Part shown: positions 10,261 to 22,600 of the stretch, piece after piece
Position numbering within the stretch: the stretch's first letter is position 1
How the letters are laid out: the number at the start of each line of letters is the position of its first letter
Assembly (NCBI RefSeq): GCF_932276165.1
Contig: NC_064004.1
Coordinates: 1,746,001-1,810,000, forward strand
Origin: Plutella xylostella
Taxonomy: Eukaryota > Arthropoda > Insecta > Lepidoptera > Plutellidae
DNA: 64,000 nt
Reading direction: 5' to 3'
Notes under the pieces: model-generated
Seen by the model: only the letters and a program-made list of their open reading frames with translations
Told to the model about the DNA's origin: nothing
Databases searched by the model: none
Position numbers and translations under genes: made by a program

Positions 10261-12558
10261 ACGTACACTAACTATTTTATCGATAACCGCTGCACCTTTA
10301 GGTTGGACTTTCTTTCTTGTCCATAGGTCATAGATATATGTCCTATAGTTACATAGCTTACCTGAAAATAACAAATTATGCTTCAGCATAGTAACCTACC
10401 TCCTACTCAAAATGTCTACAACCGATAACATCCACCAGCAATTCTCCCTCCAATTTTACGATCCTTTTTTTTACGATTTGACGTTTTATTATTATTTTTT
10501 ATGGCGCGCGGCGTCTTGCCAGACAGTTCGGAAATTTCGGGGGAGGGGGCTAGCGGGGTGGTGAAAAAAAATATATCTTCGCGTCTGCGTGTAGGATGGT
10601 GCAAAAAATTTTTGAATCAATAATCCGGAATGGGTTTTTTGTACGCGTATGTGTATGGCCTGCTTTTGGTATGTTGTCTATAGTTTTATAGGCTGTTTGT
10701 GAGAAATGTCGTCGCGTCGCTACGCTCTGGCTCTGCCAACTCTTCAGCAGGTACCTAGGTACCTACCCACGAGGACATTTTTTGTCACAATCAGCCTTTA
10801 TCAATACTTAAGTACATCTTAGTTTAGCTTAATCCTGTTATGTTATCCTTATTAATTATAGCTTAAGTACCTACATAAGTAACGAATTTAATTATAATAT
10901 AATTTATATCAACTCTAATAACGCATGAACTACTTATAGTTAAGTCATACTCAACTAATCCACAGCGCTGGCTCTCAGTTAACTATGAAATATGCCCAGT
11001 TTCTCACTTGAGAATACTTAATTAATTCAATGTACGACAATTCACCCAATCACAGCGCTGCGTGCATGCCACAATGTTGCGCATCCGGCTTGTTAGTTTA
11101 GGTTGGTAGATTTGGTGCTCATTTTACCTATCGGTAGCTAGAAAGCCTAATGAATTAATTATTAATTAATTATTCACTGCACTAGGAAATACTAAAAATA
11201 GCAAATATTCTATTTATATCTCTACGATTTCCATAAAAAGCAACTTTCATCTACTTAGCATGTAAAAAGCGTTTAGAAATATCAGATAATTTTCAAACTG
11301 TCTAGCCGCCGTCGGTGCTTGTACTCGAAATAAAAAAAAACAAAATCGGTATAAAAAAGGATGACGCAACATTTAACAAATCAAAATCGAGGACGCCGCC
11401 AACAAAGTTAGTCGAAACGTTGCTTCAAGCCCTTATCATGGACACGGTAAGTCGAAATTACTTTGGCCGAAGGGTAAAAATTGATTTGTCAAAATACGTA
11501 CTTTCGTCGAAGGCACGTGTAAGCCGAACGCCACCGAAAAAGCACGGAAATACACGAGCTCTAGGAATGATTTAGCATGTTTTTGGGTCTATTTTACTTA
11601 TCTACATTTTCATATCTGGAGGAGTAGTTAGATACGTTACGTACCTACCTATTTTTAAGATAAGACTGGATGCATTTAGCTAAGATTCCTTAGTATTAAA
11701 GAGTACTTACCTAACCCATGACCGGTGGGTCATAGAGTCATAGGTTATTCTTGAGTGGAGACCACAAACAGGCACCCATATCGTTGGACGCCCTCCGGCC
11801 CGCTCGACTGCTGATGCCCCTAGACTCCTAGACTCCAGGAAGGCCGAGGACAGTGTTGCTTTCAAGGAGCGCTTCCTTGAAAGAGGACTGTTCGGGACGC
11901 TCCTAAGTTGGTGCTTATTATTCCAGATAAATATATGGACACAACAGATTCAACACACTTAGCTTGATTATGATAAATGGCACATTCGGAACAGGCCAAT
12001 AGTTTCCAAGATAGGATAGCTTAGCTATAGACACATAAAATGTGTAACATCCTTTTTTAGGTGTTTAGATAAAATTGGCGCTTATCTCGCATTAGGTTCC
12101 CATACAACCTACGCGTATTTTTAGAAATGCCTGAGATACCTACCTACAATAATAACAAACAATAGTTTTAATTTCCTCAATGGAAGCATCGGAACTAAAA
12201 AAAACTCGACTGTTCTAAAAATAGCGCGGCACTTTCGAAATCCAAAAATCCGTTGCGTCATCGCTTTTTTGTTTTTTTTTTCGAGTGTTTTGACCTTTGA
12301 GCACATAAAAACTTATTTTGTTCAGCTTGTTGTTATGGAAAAGTTTTGCGCGGCCTCGAATCGATTTTGTTTTCGACTAGGTACCTACCTACTTTTTTTT
12401 TAATATGCTTTGCACGTGTTTTACATCAGTAGGCTAATGACCTAAAGGAATTTTATTTTTGCTTTTTAGACTATCGATTGACCGCTAGCGGCTATGATGT
12501 CTATATTTCTGTTTGGGCACCGGTCTAGTTGGAACCTTTATGGTATTACCGGTCTACC
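10261..12558. other. Intergenic, no feature recognised
   Basis: The longest ORF (86 codons at 11315-11575, plus) is Lys-rich without a recognised domain and has no neighbouring exon in phase. The rest is AT-rich unique-looking sequence. No RNA gene or mobile element is clear. Confidence 0.4.
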
Positions 12559-12660
12559 TGCCGCTACACGGGTCCATCATCGACGTAGATAAACGTCACC
12601 ATATCGCGATTTGATTGGTAGAACCCGCATTAAACGAGATAACAAACCCGTGTAGCGGCC
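12559..12660. repeat. Short inverted-repeat element
   Basis: The arms ctgccgctacacgggt (left) and acccgtgtagcggcc (right) face each other about 66 bp apart. This looks like a small MITE. The target duplication is not clear. Confidence 0.4.
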
Positions 12661-13076
12661 ACTGGAACATTTATGGGGGAGGAGTTTTCTAGTGACTAGT
12701 TTCTAGACCTCCACTCAAGCCTAAGTTTTCATTAATCTCCTCGCTTCCCTATCTTGATCCGCCTCCTCCACTTGGGTCCAGATCCCGACAGCACTGATCT
12801 CTAATTGACCACGGACCTTCTCCAGTTTTGTATGTACAACTGCCGTACTACCACCGTACACTATAAATTCGCTAAACTGTCAAAAATCTGAGGTAAGTTT
12901 ACTTGTATGAATCTGACAGCGATTATCTTCATCTCATCACCATCTTCAATTTCGGAGCGCTGCGCTAGTAACAGCTCTATCTCGTTGTATTAAACGTAAT
13001 GTTCGTTCGTTTTTCGTCAGTATAGAGTAACCCTCTGTTCCACACATACTCAACCTGTTTCTCTATTGCTAATGTG

Positions 13077-13165
13077 GGGACGACGGGTGTAGTAGTTAGT
13101 GAGCCTGACTGCTATGCCAAAGGTCCTGGCTTTGAATCCCAGCCAGGGCAGATATTAACGGATTA
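13077..13165 (+). mobile_element. Second SINE family, head fragment
   Basis: It contains the tRNA-like head gtagttagtgagcctgactg followed by a B-box-like gctttgaatcccagccaggg and cagatatt. This matches the reverse-oriented copies at 22515-22752, 23199-23355 and 44205-44383. Confidence 0.6.
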
Positions 13166-13829
13166 TAACTATAAAGGGACCTACCTAACTATAATTAAAT
13201 AATTAATAATACACATCTTAAATTTTATATACAGCATTTATTGAATATTGTCATATTCCACATTAAGAACCCACAATAGGGCAGGGACCAAACGAATAAA
13301 TGTAAAAATTAAGCTAACAATGCTGGTTGGTTACCCGCAACCCGGCCAGAAAATCCATTGCATTCTGAATCTTATAACAATGTGCTAGAGTTCAAAATCA
13401 AAATACCGTAACCGGGTTTAGGTTAACTTTGATTACCATTGAGTCACTACTGAAAATCCCGATAGGGTAAGTCAGAGGTGACTAATAGTAACCACACCGT
13501 ACACATACATGAACCTACGCCTCTCCTAAACGGGTAGGCATAGACTATGGACATCCATTTACAGCTCGTTCAAACAGCTTTGGTAGTTCAGAAGTTTCGT
13601 ACCTTGTCAAACTAACAAACCACCTATTCATTCCTTCAAAGACTAACTGTTGGTTAGTTGAACAAAGCACAAATAACTATCAAGTTGTTTGGACTAACAT
13701 CGGCCGCCAATCGTCCCACTACTGGACCTAGGCCTCTCCCAATGAGCCAACACTCTGTCCTGGGCCTTCCTCATCCAGCCACTACCGGCCGCCCGTCTGA
13801 GGTTTTATGTCTCACGCTTATATTAACTA

Positions 13830-14021
13830 CAGAGTGTTGCAAAAAGGGTATACTAAGCCGAAACCTACATAAAATATTATTTTTTAATCGAAACTATGTT
13901 CGTCACGTGAGAATGACTTTTTTTTTCGCGAACTTTGAAATTCTGATTTCCGTTTCGGGCTTAGGTATACCATGCTGCATATGTAGGTTTCGGCCTAGTA
14001 TACCCTTTTTGCAACACCCTG
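13830..14021. mobile_element. MITE with cagagtgttgcaaaaagg ends
   Basis: Inverted ends of about 40 bp (cagagtgttgcaaaaaggg and its complement) lie between TA dinucleotides. A relative with the same ends but a different interior is at 62003-62178. A single terminus is present at 20866. No ORF belongs to the element. Confidence 0.65.
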
Positions 14022-14204
14022 TATATTCGAACAAGATGGTGCGTCAGTGTGTCGCATACAAAACAAAGCAGACAAAATATCATATCCGCACTTTTGTTTA
14101 CTGTCAAACCGTTTTAAGTTCAACCTAATGACAACCATTGTACCAATGAATAAAGTTACAAATCTTCTAACCGAACTAATTCAAAATAAGATCTCAGTGG
14201 TATC

Positions 14205-14413
14205 GTGCCACAAACTTATCTGTTCCGGTGAGAACGAATTAAATTGGTCCATATCTCGTTACTCACTAATAAATTATATATTGATATAGATTAGATGGAT
14301 TTATTTAAACCGCAAGGGTAAATTGCCATTACGGGAGAACTTAACATCCTAGAGAATGAAGAAATATTAGAAATTTTCGTGAACTCTTACCGGAACAGAT
14401 AAGTTTGTGGCAC
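14205..14413. mobile_element. MITE with gtgccacaaacttatctgtt ends
   Basis: Arms of about 32 bp, starting gtgccacaaacttatctgtt and ending with its complement, bracket an AT-rich interior. There is no coding capacity. I could not define a target duplication. Confidence 0.6.
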
Positions 14414-16589
14414 TGTACAAGTGGGTTATTTGTCGAGACGTTACTTTTGCACGGACACTCTATCTAGTACGTATTACAATATCTTTGCGTGACACATAAT
14501 TGTAACAAACTTTATTATATTTATAGCAACATTACTAAGGCACTTTAAAGTGAAACTTGATTACACAACAATATTTTACAGTCGCCCAGTTTCCGTTATG
14601 CCATTCAAGGATAAATCAATGATTAAAAATATACTGAACGTCCTTTTAACTAGTTTTGCTAGAAAGAGAACTTTAAAACAGTATCTTTTGAAATCCCCAA
14701 ATAGTATACGAAAACTGAGGACAGTATGAGCCAAAAAACATGAGAATTTTGATAATTATTCATATTTTAAATCATTAGGAATGCATCTAAAATTAACAAA
14801 GTCCACTTTTCAAACAAATAATAACATATTACAATGCATAGATGAACAAATTACTTCCATAGAGACCTGTGAATGATTTTTCCATACAAAATGTTTGGCT
14901 TTTAAATGAATTTTGGATATGATATTCTCAATTTTTGTGTGAAACTGTGTTCACCACTTCATAGCAAAACAATTTTGTCTATGGAATTTGACATAAAGTG
15001 GACAAAATGCATATTATATAATAATGTATGTGTATGTATGTACATTCTTTAAATAATACAATTAATAATAATAGAATTAACTGAATATATCTTGATATAC
15101 AGGATGTTTAAACCAAGAATCGCGGTAAAATATATAACAAAAGGACACACACCCTCCAAATCGCTCAAAATAGACTACATACATAATATATAAAATACAA
15201 TATATAATATAATGTCAGTTCTTTCCTTTTGACGCTCCTGTGCGGTTTCAAAATTAACATTAAAATATGAAAAACGTAATAATAAACATGCTTGCGACAT
15301 TATAAATAAATGATCGTTTTAAAAAGACATTTTGTGCTGTTCGTAAGTTGTCAAAAACGTGTACCTAATGTTACCCCAAGTGATTTTAGTCTTATTTTAT
15401 CAAAATCGGCTGAGCAGTTCAAAAGTTACGCGACTTTTACTGCACTACCACAAAAAACTTTAAACAAGTGTTTAAAACGAAATTTTACAGATTTTGTAGG
15501 CGTTTGACAGCGCTAAACACCTGTTTAATACTGTCTTGAGTTTTTGATGTAAGGCTTGTTGAATTTTCGGGGTTTTTACCGTTAGTTATGTTATCACCGG
15601 TGTCTTGTCAGGTTATCATCGCCTATTATATGAAGGCATTTAGACGAAACAGCACAAAACATACAATTTATTTATATGGGTCGACAACATATACAATACA
15701 AGAATTAACCTATACTTTCATACACATTTCGTGTTGAAATTACCAACCATTGCTTTTAATTAACCAATTTCAGCAAAATATATATTTTTATACAATAATT
15801 TTATATATTTTTAGATTTATTACTCAACTAATCCAAAAATATAAAGATTATTTACTCTACTTAATTTAAAAAACGAAATATCGCGAGGTTCTGGTAAGAG
15901 TCGTTTTTATAAACAAAGATCTTATTTATGCTAATTTATTTCATTTTTATAAAATAAAACGACGTCATTAGGCTCACTTACGAAGATTTTACGTGAGAAT
16001 GACAGTTTTTCAAATGAGAAACTGGATCTTATATTATTTAAAGAAAGCAAGCAAAATTCACCGCATACGACGCGTGTGATTGGTCAAACCCAACAGTCTC
16101 GTGCTGCCATCTAGCGGTACAAAATTGCTTTCAAATATATCACGATATTTCGTTTTTTGTGCGAGTATTTTGGGAACTTCTGTTCAACAATGTCGATGGG
16201 CCACTGTGCACAAACCTAGGATGTTACATACCATTGCATAAAGTATATACTCATTCAGAAATTCAAACAACCACTATTTTCATCACGTGTTTACATCAGA
16301 TGACTGACTTACTTATTATATTACTAGCTAGGGACAGGGCCAACCGCTCAAGACATTGTTCTGACGGGCGCATCCTTCCTTTTGAAATCATTGACTATAG
16401 TAGGCAATTTATGTAAGTCCAGAACGGCATAAAAGTGAACTAAAACATAACCCCTCACGTGATGATAAACAACTATAATTACTTCGAATATATACCTCAT
16501 AGCAATGGCACAAAGCGCTCGACAAACGTTACCACAGTGGCGCCATCTAGTTCCCTACACGACGAGTCGCTGCGGCCGAGTGGCGCCAT
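14414..16589. other. Downstream flank of eRF1, AT-rich
   Basis: No gene is supported. Part of this may be the 3' untranslated region of the long eRF1 transcript that ends in the distal exon at 16590; AATAAA-like motifs on the minus strand occur near 15940. The ORF at 16159-16416 has no recognised domain. Confidence 0.35.
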
Positions 16590-16675
16590 CTAGTAGTCGT
16601 CGATGTCGTACAGGTTGTCGATCTCCTCGTCGTCCAGTTGCATGGACTGGAAGTCCACTTTGTAGCGGAGAAGAC
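16590..16675 (-). other. eRF1: eRF1 distal alternative terminal exon
   Basis: The acceptor ctccacag precedes 16675. The exon begins in phase 2 and, joined to the single G left by the 23067-22920 exon, reads [20 protein letters not shown] and ends NLYDIDDY before TAG. It gives the 437-residue form. It is homologous to the proximal exon at 22012-22091 over the LRYKVDFQS core but differs in the acidic tail. Confidence 0.85.
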
Positions 16676-19600
16676 CTGTGGAGGAGAAATAAGTTTATAT
16701 GTGGTTTTTAGATGAATTGTGATTAAAAAAAAAACAGTGAGATGAGTCTTTTGACTTTGAAGTAAGTATTTTTAGAAATATTTTTTCTATACCCCGTTTT
16801 ACGGGGAAAGACATCTGACAGAACCCTTATTACATTCGAATAAGGCTAGTTTTTGTTTGTATCAGATGACTTTCCCTGTGAAATGGAATATAGTTTTCAA
16901 TTTAATTGAACAACTTTTATTTAAATACAAAATAAAAAAAATCTTTCTTTTTAAAAAATATTATAAAATTCACACATCAAGCAATGAAATATTTAGAAAT
17001 TTAGATGAATAAAGCTCACGCAAAATATTGGTAGCGATTCTGAAGGGAACAACATACACCGGAGGAATAGCACCAAAAATTGTAAAAAAAACATAAGTTT
17101 ATGTTTAAAATGACGCTTAGCCATCGCATGAAAGCTAACATTTTAAATATTACGAGTCAGTAAACGTTAAATTATTTGTTCAAAATTCGATTTTATAAGT
17201 CTTATTTTACAAATTTAAGTTTTCAAAGTGTTAGCAGTTAGCACTTAATAAACATTTGCGCCTTCAGAATCGCTCCTTTGCTATAAAAAACATAGCAAAT
17301 ATGAAAACTTATCCTATTAGGTACCTCCGTCCAAATTGAAAAGCTTGGTAATGTATTAAATGCAGTGTTAATGTTATATATTATGAATTTATGATCAATA
17401 ATTATTAAATTATATTTTCATCTCTTATACATAAATGTAAAAATATTAAGATGACATGAAGATTTTTAGATTTTAGTCAAGTTTAGCCTAATAGTAGTAA
17501 TGTACTTCTTGAGAAATCGAATTCTATAATCATGTTATTTTTTTATTCTAGATATTAATTATGAACCGAATGTGTGATATTTATTGATTCAACTCACACA
17601 AAAAACGATCAACTTACATTTAATTTTGTTCCACAATACCTACTTTAGTTATTTTATTAGTTTAGGGAAGTGTAAAATAATTCAATAAAATCAATTGCAT
17701 TTTTTCGTATATTTTTACCAGAAAAGCATACAATAACCACGCATTTAAGTACTTAGCCACACGTTTCTTATTAAATAATTGTTAAAAACATGTTTTTTTT
17801 GTCGTTTTTGTTTGTTACAATAAAACTATTTAAGTAATTAAAACTTCACTTAACTAATTGTGTTGAATGGACCTGACAATTTGAGATTACAATTCCAGAC
17901 GTTTTGATTTAAAATATGATAAGCAAGAACATTATTATTTTGTAGCAAAAAAAAAATCATATTAATTTTTACATCTGTCATATCCTCTTTCAATTATCAG
18001 ATTTATATGAAATAGCTGTTCCCGTGAGCTTCGCTGCGTATTAAAAAGTTTTCTTATGTATATTTCATTCAAGTCAGTTCAGTAGTTTTGGCTCGAAAGA
18101 GTAACTGCCACTTTCAATAACTCTATCTATCGATAGCTGACTGTTACTTTCATACGATTTTGACAGAATGCAAATTGTATGTGTCAATGTCGTATGATAT
18201 TAACAGTCAGCTATCGATATAGATTATTGAAAATAGCAGTAACAGACAGACACTTACTTTCGCATTTAAAATATTAGTTTTGAAAAGTTTTGAAATATAG
18301 TTTATAGTATTTAACCATTTGACCACGCACGAAAACTCAACTGGCAGATTTTAACAGTGCTTCGAGTGCGTTTTTTTTTCACCTATCGAGAAGTGAACAG
18401 TGAGAAGTACAGCTACTTACCGCTAGGTGCGCTCTCCCGCGCCATACGAATTTGCATTTTCGATTTAACTTCTCGATAGGTGAAAAAACTCGCACTCGAG
18501 GCCTAGCTTCTCATTGAGATTTTTAATAGATCGATACTGCAATAATAACCTCAAATCACGAGAATCCATATCACAGTCTAAGACTAGAGATCACTTCTAA
18601 CTTAAATATTAAACACATCTTGTTTCGTTTGCCCTGTTTAGTTTCTCTAGATACCTTCTAAGGTCTAACAAAATATAACAATTTAGTTTTAAAATCAACA
18701 TAATGGTCTCGTTTTAAAATAAACGACACTACTTGAGGATACACACGGTTGTTCAATCTGTGACGGCGATTGCTTTATAAAAGTGTTCAGGTGGGAATTC
18801 CTGGATCAAAAGTAGCATATATTTTAATCCAGGATGTTAGGTTAGTCCATATTAATTGCATAAGAATCAGGATTTTATTTTTTACGTGAAACAGTACCAA
18901 AATTACTCAAAAACTTGCCAGTTTATATTATTAGGTCATATACATTACGATCCTTTATATTATAGAGGATCGAAGTTCATTTAAAGCTGCGTACACACCG
19001 GGCCAACGAACGGCCAACGAACGCCAACGGTTATCCCAACGATGGATATTTATCATACATAGTACAGGGCAGATTGCAGCAACGAAGGTCAACGAAAAAC
19101 GTTCGTTGGCGTTCGTTGGGCCGGTGTGTACGCGGCTTAATACCGAGATGTAGGACTTGCATATTGCTAACGCCATCTATCGGTAGTATTCAGTATCTCT
19201 ATCTCAACTTGCAAGCTTGCGCGTAGCGACGATAGATGTCGCCACAGAAAGATTTCATAGCACTCGATACAAATTCAATTCACACAATCAATTACTTTCA
19301 AAATCATTCGATTTGCGAGGCATAAGGACTGTCCCTGGTAAGCAAGCGGAGACTGCGTGCAAGCAATGTACCCTTGCCTACCACTTCAGGGATATAATGT
19401 AGCGTTAGTCAACACTAATTGATGTCTCGTTAACCAATAGTAAGCTTTGGCTATATTCAGGCACCTTCTTTACGTTACCTTTTCCGATGAAGTATAATTT
19501 TCAGGTAAGTTATTCCCTATCGATTAAATGGGAGATTTTCAACCATAGACAAAAACTGATTTTAGATGGCGCTAGTAAAACTTCATACTCAACAGCACTG

Positions 19601-22600
19601 CATTTTTTTAGTCGGCATGGAATCCAGTCCTTTCTGCTAATACAAAAACTCAATGGATGTGAATTCAACCATATGCGATAACTAGCTGTTATATTATGCA
19701 TAATATTAAGTGTGAACTAGTTCAAGACAGCTTTATACCATTTATGACATCTTCCGTTCCCTCTGAAGAATGCAGTTCATAAAAAACGACGGATGCCATC
19801 TATTGGACGATTTTAGAACTTTTAAACTGTCAAAGAAAATCTCCCATTAGTAGACACCGACAGTATCTGTGTGAAATTCAAGATGGCCGCTAAATCAGCA
19901 CTATCTAAATCATTAGCAATAAAACATTAATCTTATTACTGAAAAACAAACCGTGTGTATCCCTTCACAAGGTACATTTTTGTATTTTAAAAACTACACT
20001 GCCAATCAATAGCTTTCCACATTCCCACGACATATGCTTTTCCGAAATATATACTTTTTATATATAATATTTAGTATCGACGAGCCATATGTTCTGAATC
20101 GGTTGTGTATAATCGGTATATTATATTATTATTTTAAATATATTATTCACTAGGTTAAGGCAAAATCAAGGGCTTCTCTATGTTTATTTCATATATATAA
20201 GTAGTTGCTTTATGATTCTGTTTTTATATAATACCTACTTCGTAACAGCCGCTGTATTATAACATTTTGGTTAATATGTTCCGTACCGACTTTTTTTTTC
20301 TATCCTTCCTATAAACCATAAAGATTAGAGTAGTGGGTATATTATAGAGAAAGAGTGACGACATTTGTAAGTAGTAGGTGTCAGCAAAACTGAATTACAT
20401 TGGCATGGCGGTGGTCAGATATTTGTATCGGAGACTGTACTAGGACTAGGACCACTTATGGCTAACATTATGTGACCAGTTTTATTTAAAATTAAAATAT
20501 GATATTTATCTTTGAATCTGCATTTTTATATAAGGACAGGATAAGTATGTAGTTCATATTATGTTCCTGGCGCACCCTGGGCAGTTAGCGACTGACTCTA
20601 TATTATGTATTCTGACAGTACAATCCTTTAAAAACCTGGTCAAGCTCTTGTGTTGATCACCGAAACCATAAGAAGTGGATTGTCTTTGTATATTCTTTGC
20701 AGATCTCTTAATCTAATTTGGTCAGAGACAAACCTGTAATATCTAGATTTTGGCGTTAATGTGTTTTTAATTGGGGCACTTGTAACCTGTATTTATGTCT
20801 CATATTTTTGTGCTTTATTTTTGTCGTGTGACAAACTTCTCTCTTTTAATGATATAAGTTTTATACAGAGTGTTACAAAAAGGATTTTACGAATCTCCAA
20901 AAGTTGTTCAGAATTACCACCTAGCTTTCGGCTTCCTATACTTTGGAACACCTGTAAGAATTTATATTTTCCCCATAATTCATCACATGAAAAAGGGTTT
21001 GCGAATTTCCAAAATATGTTCACCACCTGAGCCACCCCTTTCCGCTTCCTATACCACTTTTGAAACACAACTGAAGATTTTATTTTTTTTTCCCATTATT
21101 CATGTCATATACCTAGACATTCTATTATTGCTTTGAAACGGTACGGAACATCAACCGTGAAAAAATCACAAGAATGGCGTGACAAGAGTAACTAACACTA
21201 GAGAAAAAGTGATTATAAAAAAATACTTTAAACGACAATCATTAGAAATGAATACACACAAAATGTATTGGTTTTTGGTTAAATTACAGACACAATTTAA
21301 CCCCTCATACAGGTGTTCAGATTGCCACTTATCTATTCTTTTCAGTACCTGCTTCCTCTCTCGAATGGACCTTTGGTACATCCCCTTAAGGTCTAAACAA
21401 CCTTCCTAAGCTTGGACCATTTTCTACCACGCTAGTCCACTGTGGGTACAAATTTAGACGTGCCGGTTTCCTTACATTTTCCTTCATTGTAATTCTATAA
21501 AACACTGAAGGCCTTACCATCAAAACTTAAACACATGGTAAACGCTGTTTATTTAAATACCCTTTATACAAGGTTTTATTTCTTGGATAGTAACAAAGAG
21601 ATAACTTTTTAAAGTTTGAATAACAATAGCACATCAGAAGGGCTAGTACGGGGCGCATTTAAGACGTGACAAGAGTTTTGCATCGCGCTCACTCACATCA
21701 CGCAGCCTCAAGAGCGAGCGAGACGGAGAACTCTTGTCACGTCTTAAATAGCGTCCCGTGCTACAGGGCCTGATCACACCCGCTAGTGGCAAATCTAAAC
21801 AACTGTATAGAGAAAAAAAACAGTCTACAATTCTAGTCAACCCTATACGTAAATTTCTTCTGCAAGCGTTTTTTTAATTATAACGATAAATATGTACTAT
21901 AGTTAATCAATATACGTAATATATGTGTGGTGTTAGTAAGTCTGATGAGGAAAATTTTTCGGCTTTTATTTTTGCTGTTTTTTTTTAATTGTTTTTATGT
22001 TGTTTTTTTGTTTAATAATCGTCGAGGTCAACGTCGTCGAGCGGCTCGTCCAGTTGCAGAGATTGAAAGTCCACTTTGTATCTGAGAATGCCTGTTTTTT
22101 GTTGTTTACATTTGTTTTATATTGTATATTTTTAATGTATTTTTGTATAATTTTGTTTTTTGTTGTCGAAATTTGTTGTTTATTGCACTCAATTATGGTT
22201 TATAGACAATTGTGGTTTATTGTATGTTGTTTATGAAAATTGAATTTTTAGTGTATATTTTTATTAGTAAATCCAACGCCGACATCCAAGCAGCAGGGAG
22301 AGAAGAAAATATAATGATTAGTAACGGTTAATGGTAATAAGCAATCTTACATCTACAGGGGACAAAATACAATAATATATGAAAAGTAACAGGGATTCGA
22401 ACCCGGTACTTTACCCACCAGGTACGTAATATGGATGCCCACCACCAGACAGAATAGCTAGTGTATGAAAAAGGGAAGGAGGGAGGCGAAAGCCACGACG
22501 CCTCAACCCACAAATCAAATAATATGTGGGCACATCTCACACACGGCTATCCGGCCCCAAGCTAGACAGACCCTGTAATATGGGTATCGGACAGCTGATT

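Noticed and set aside
11315..11575. Lys-rich 86-codon ORF
   Set aside because: No recognisable domain, no splice-linked neighbour and no conserved-looking motif.
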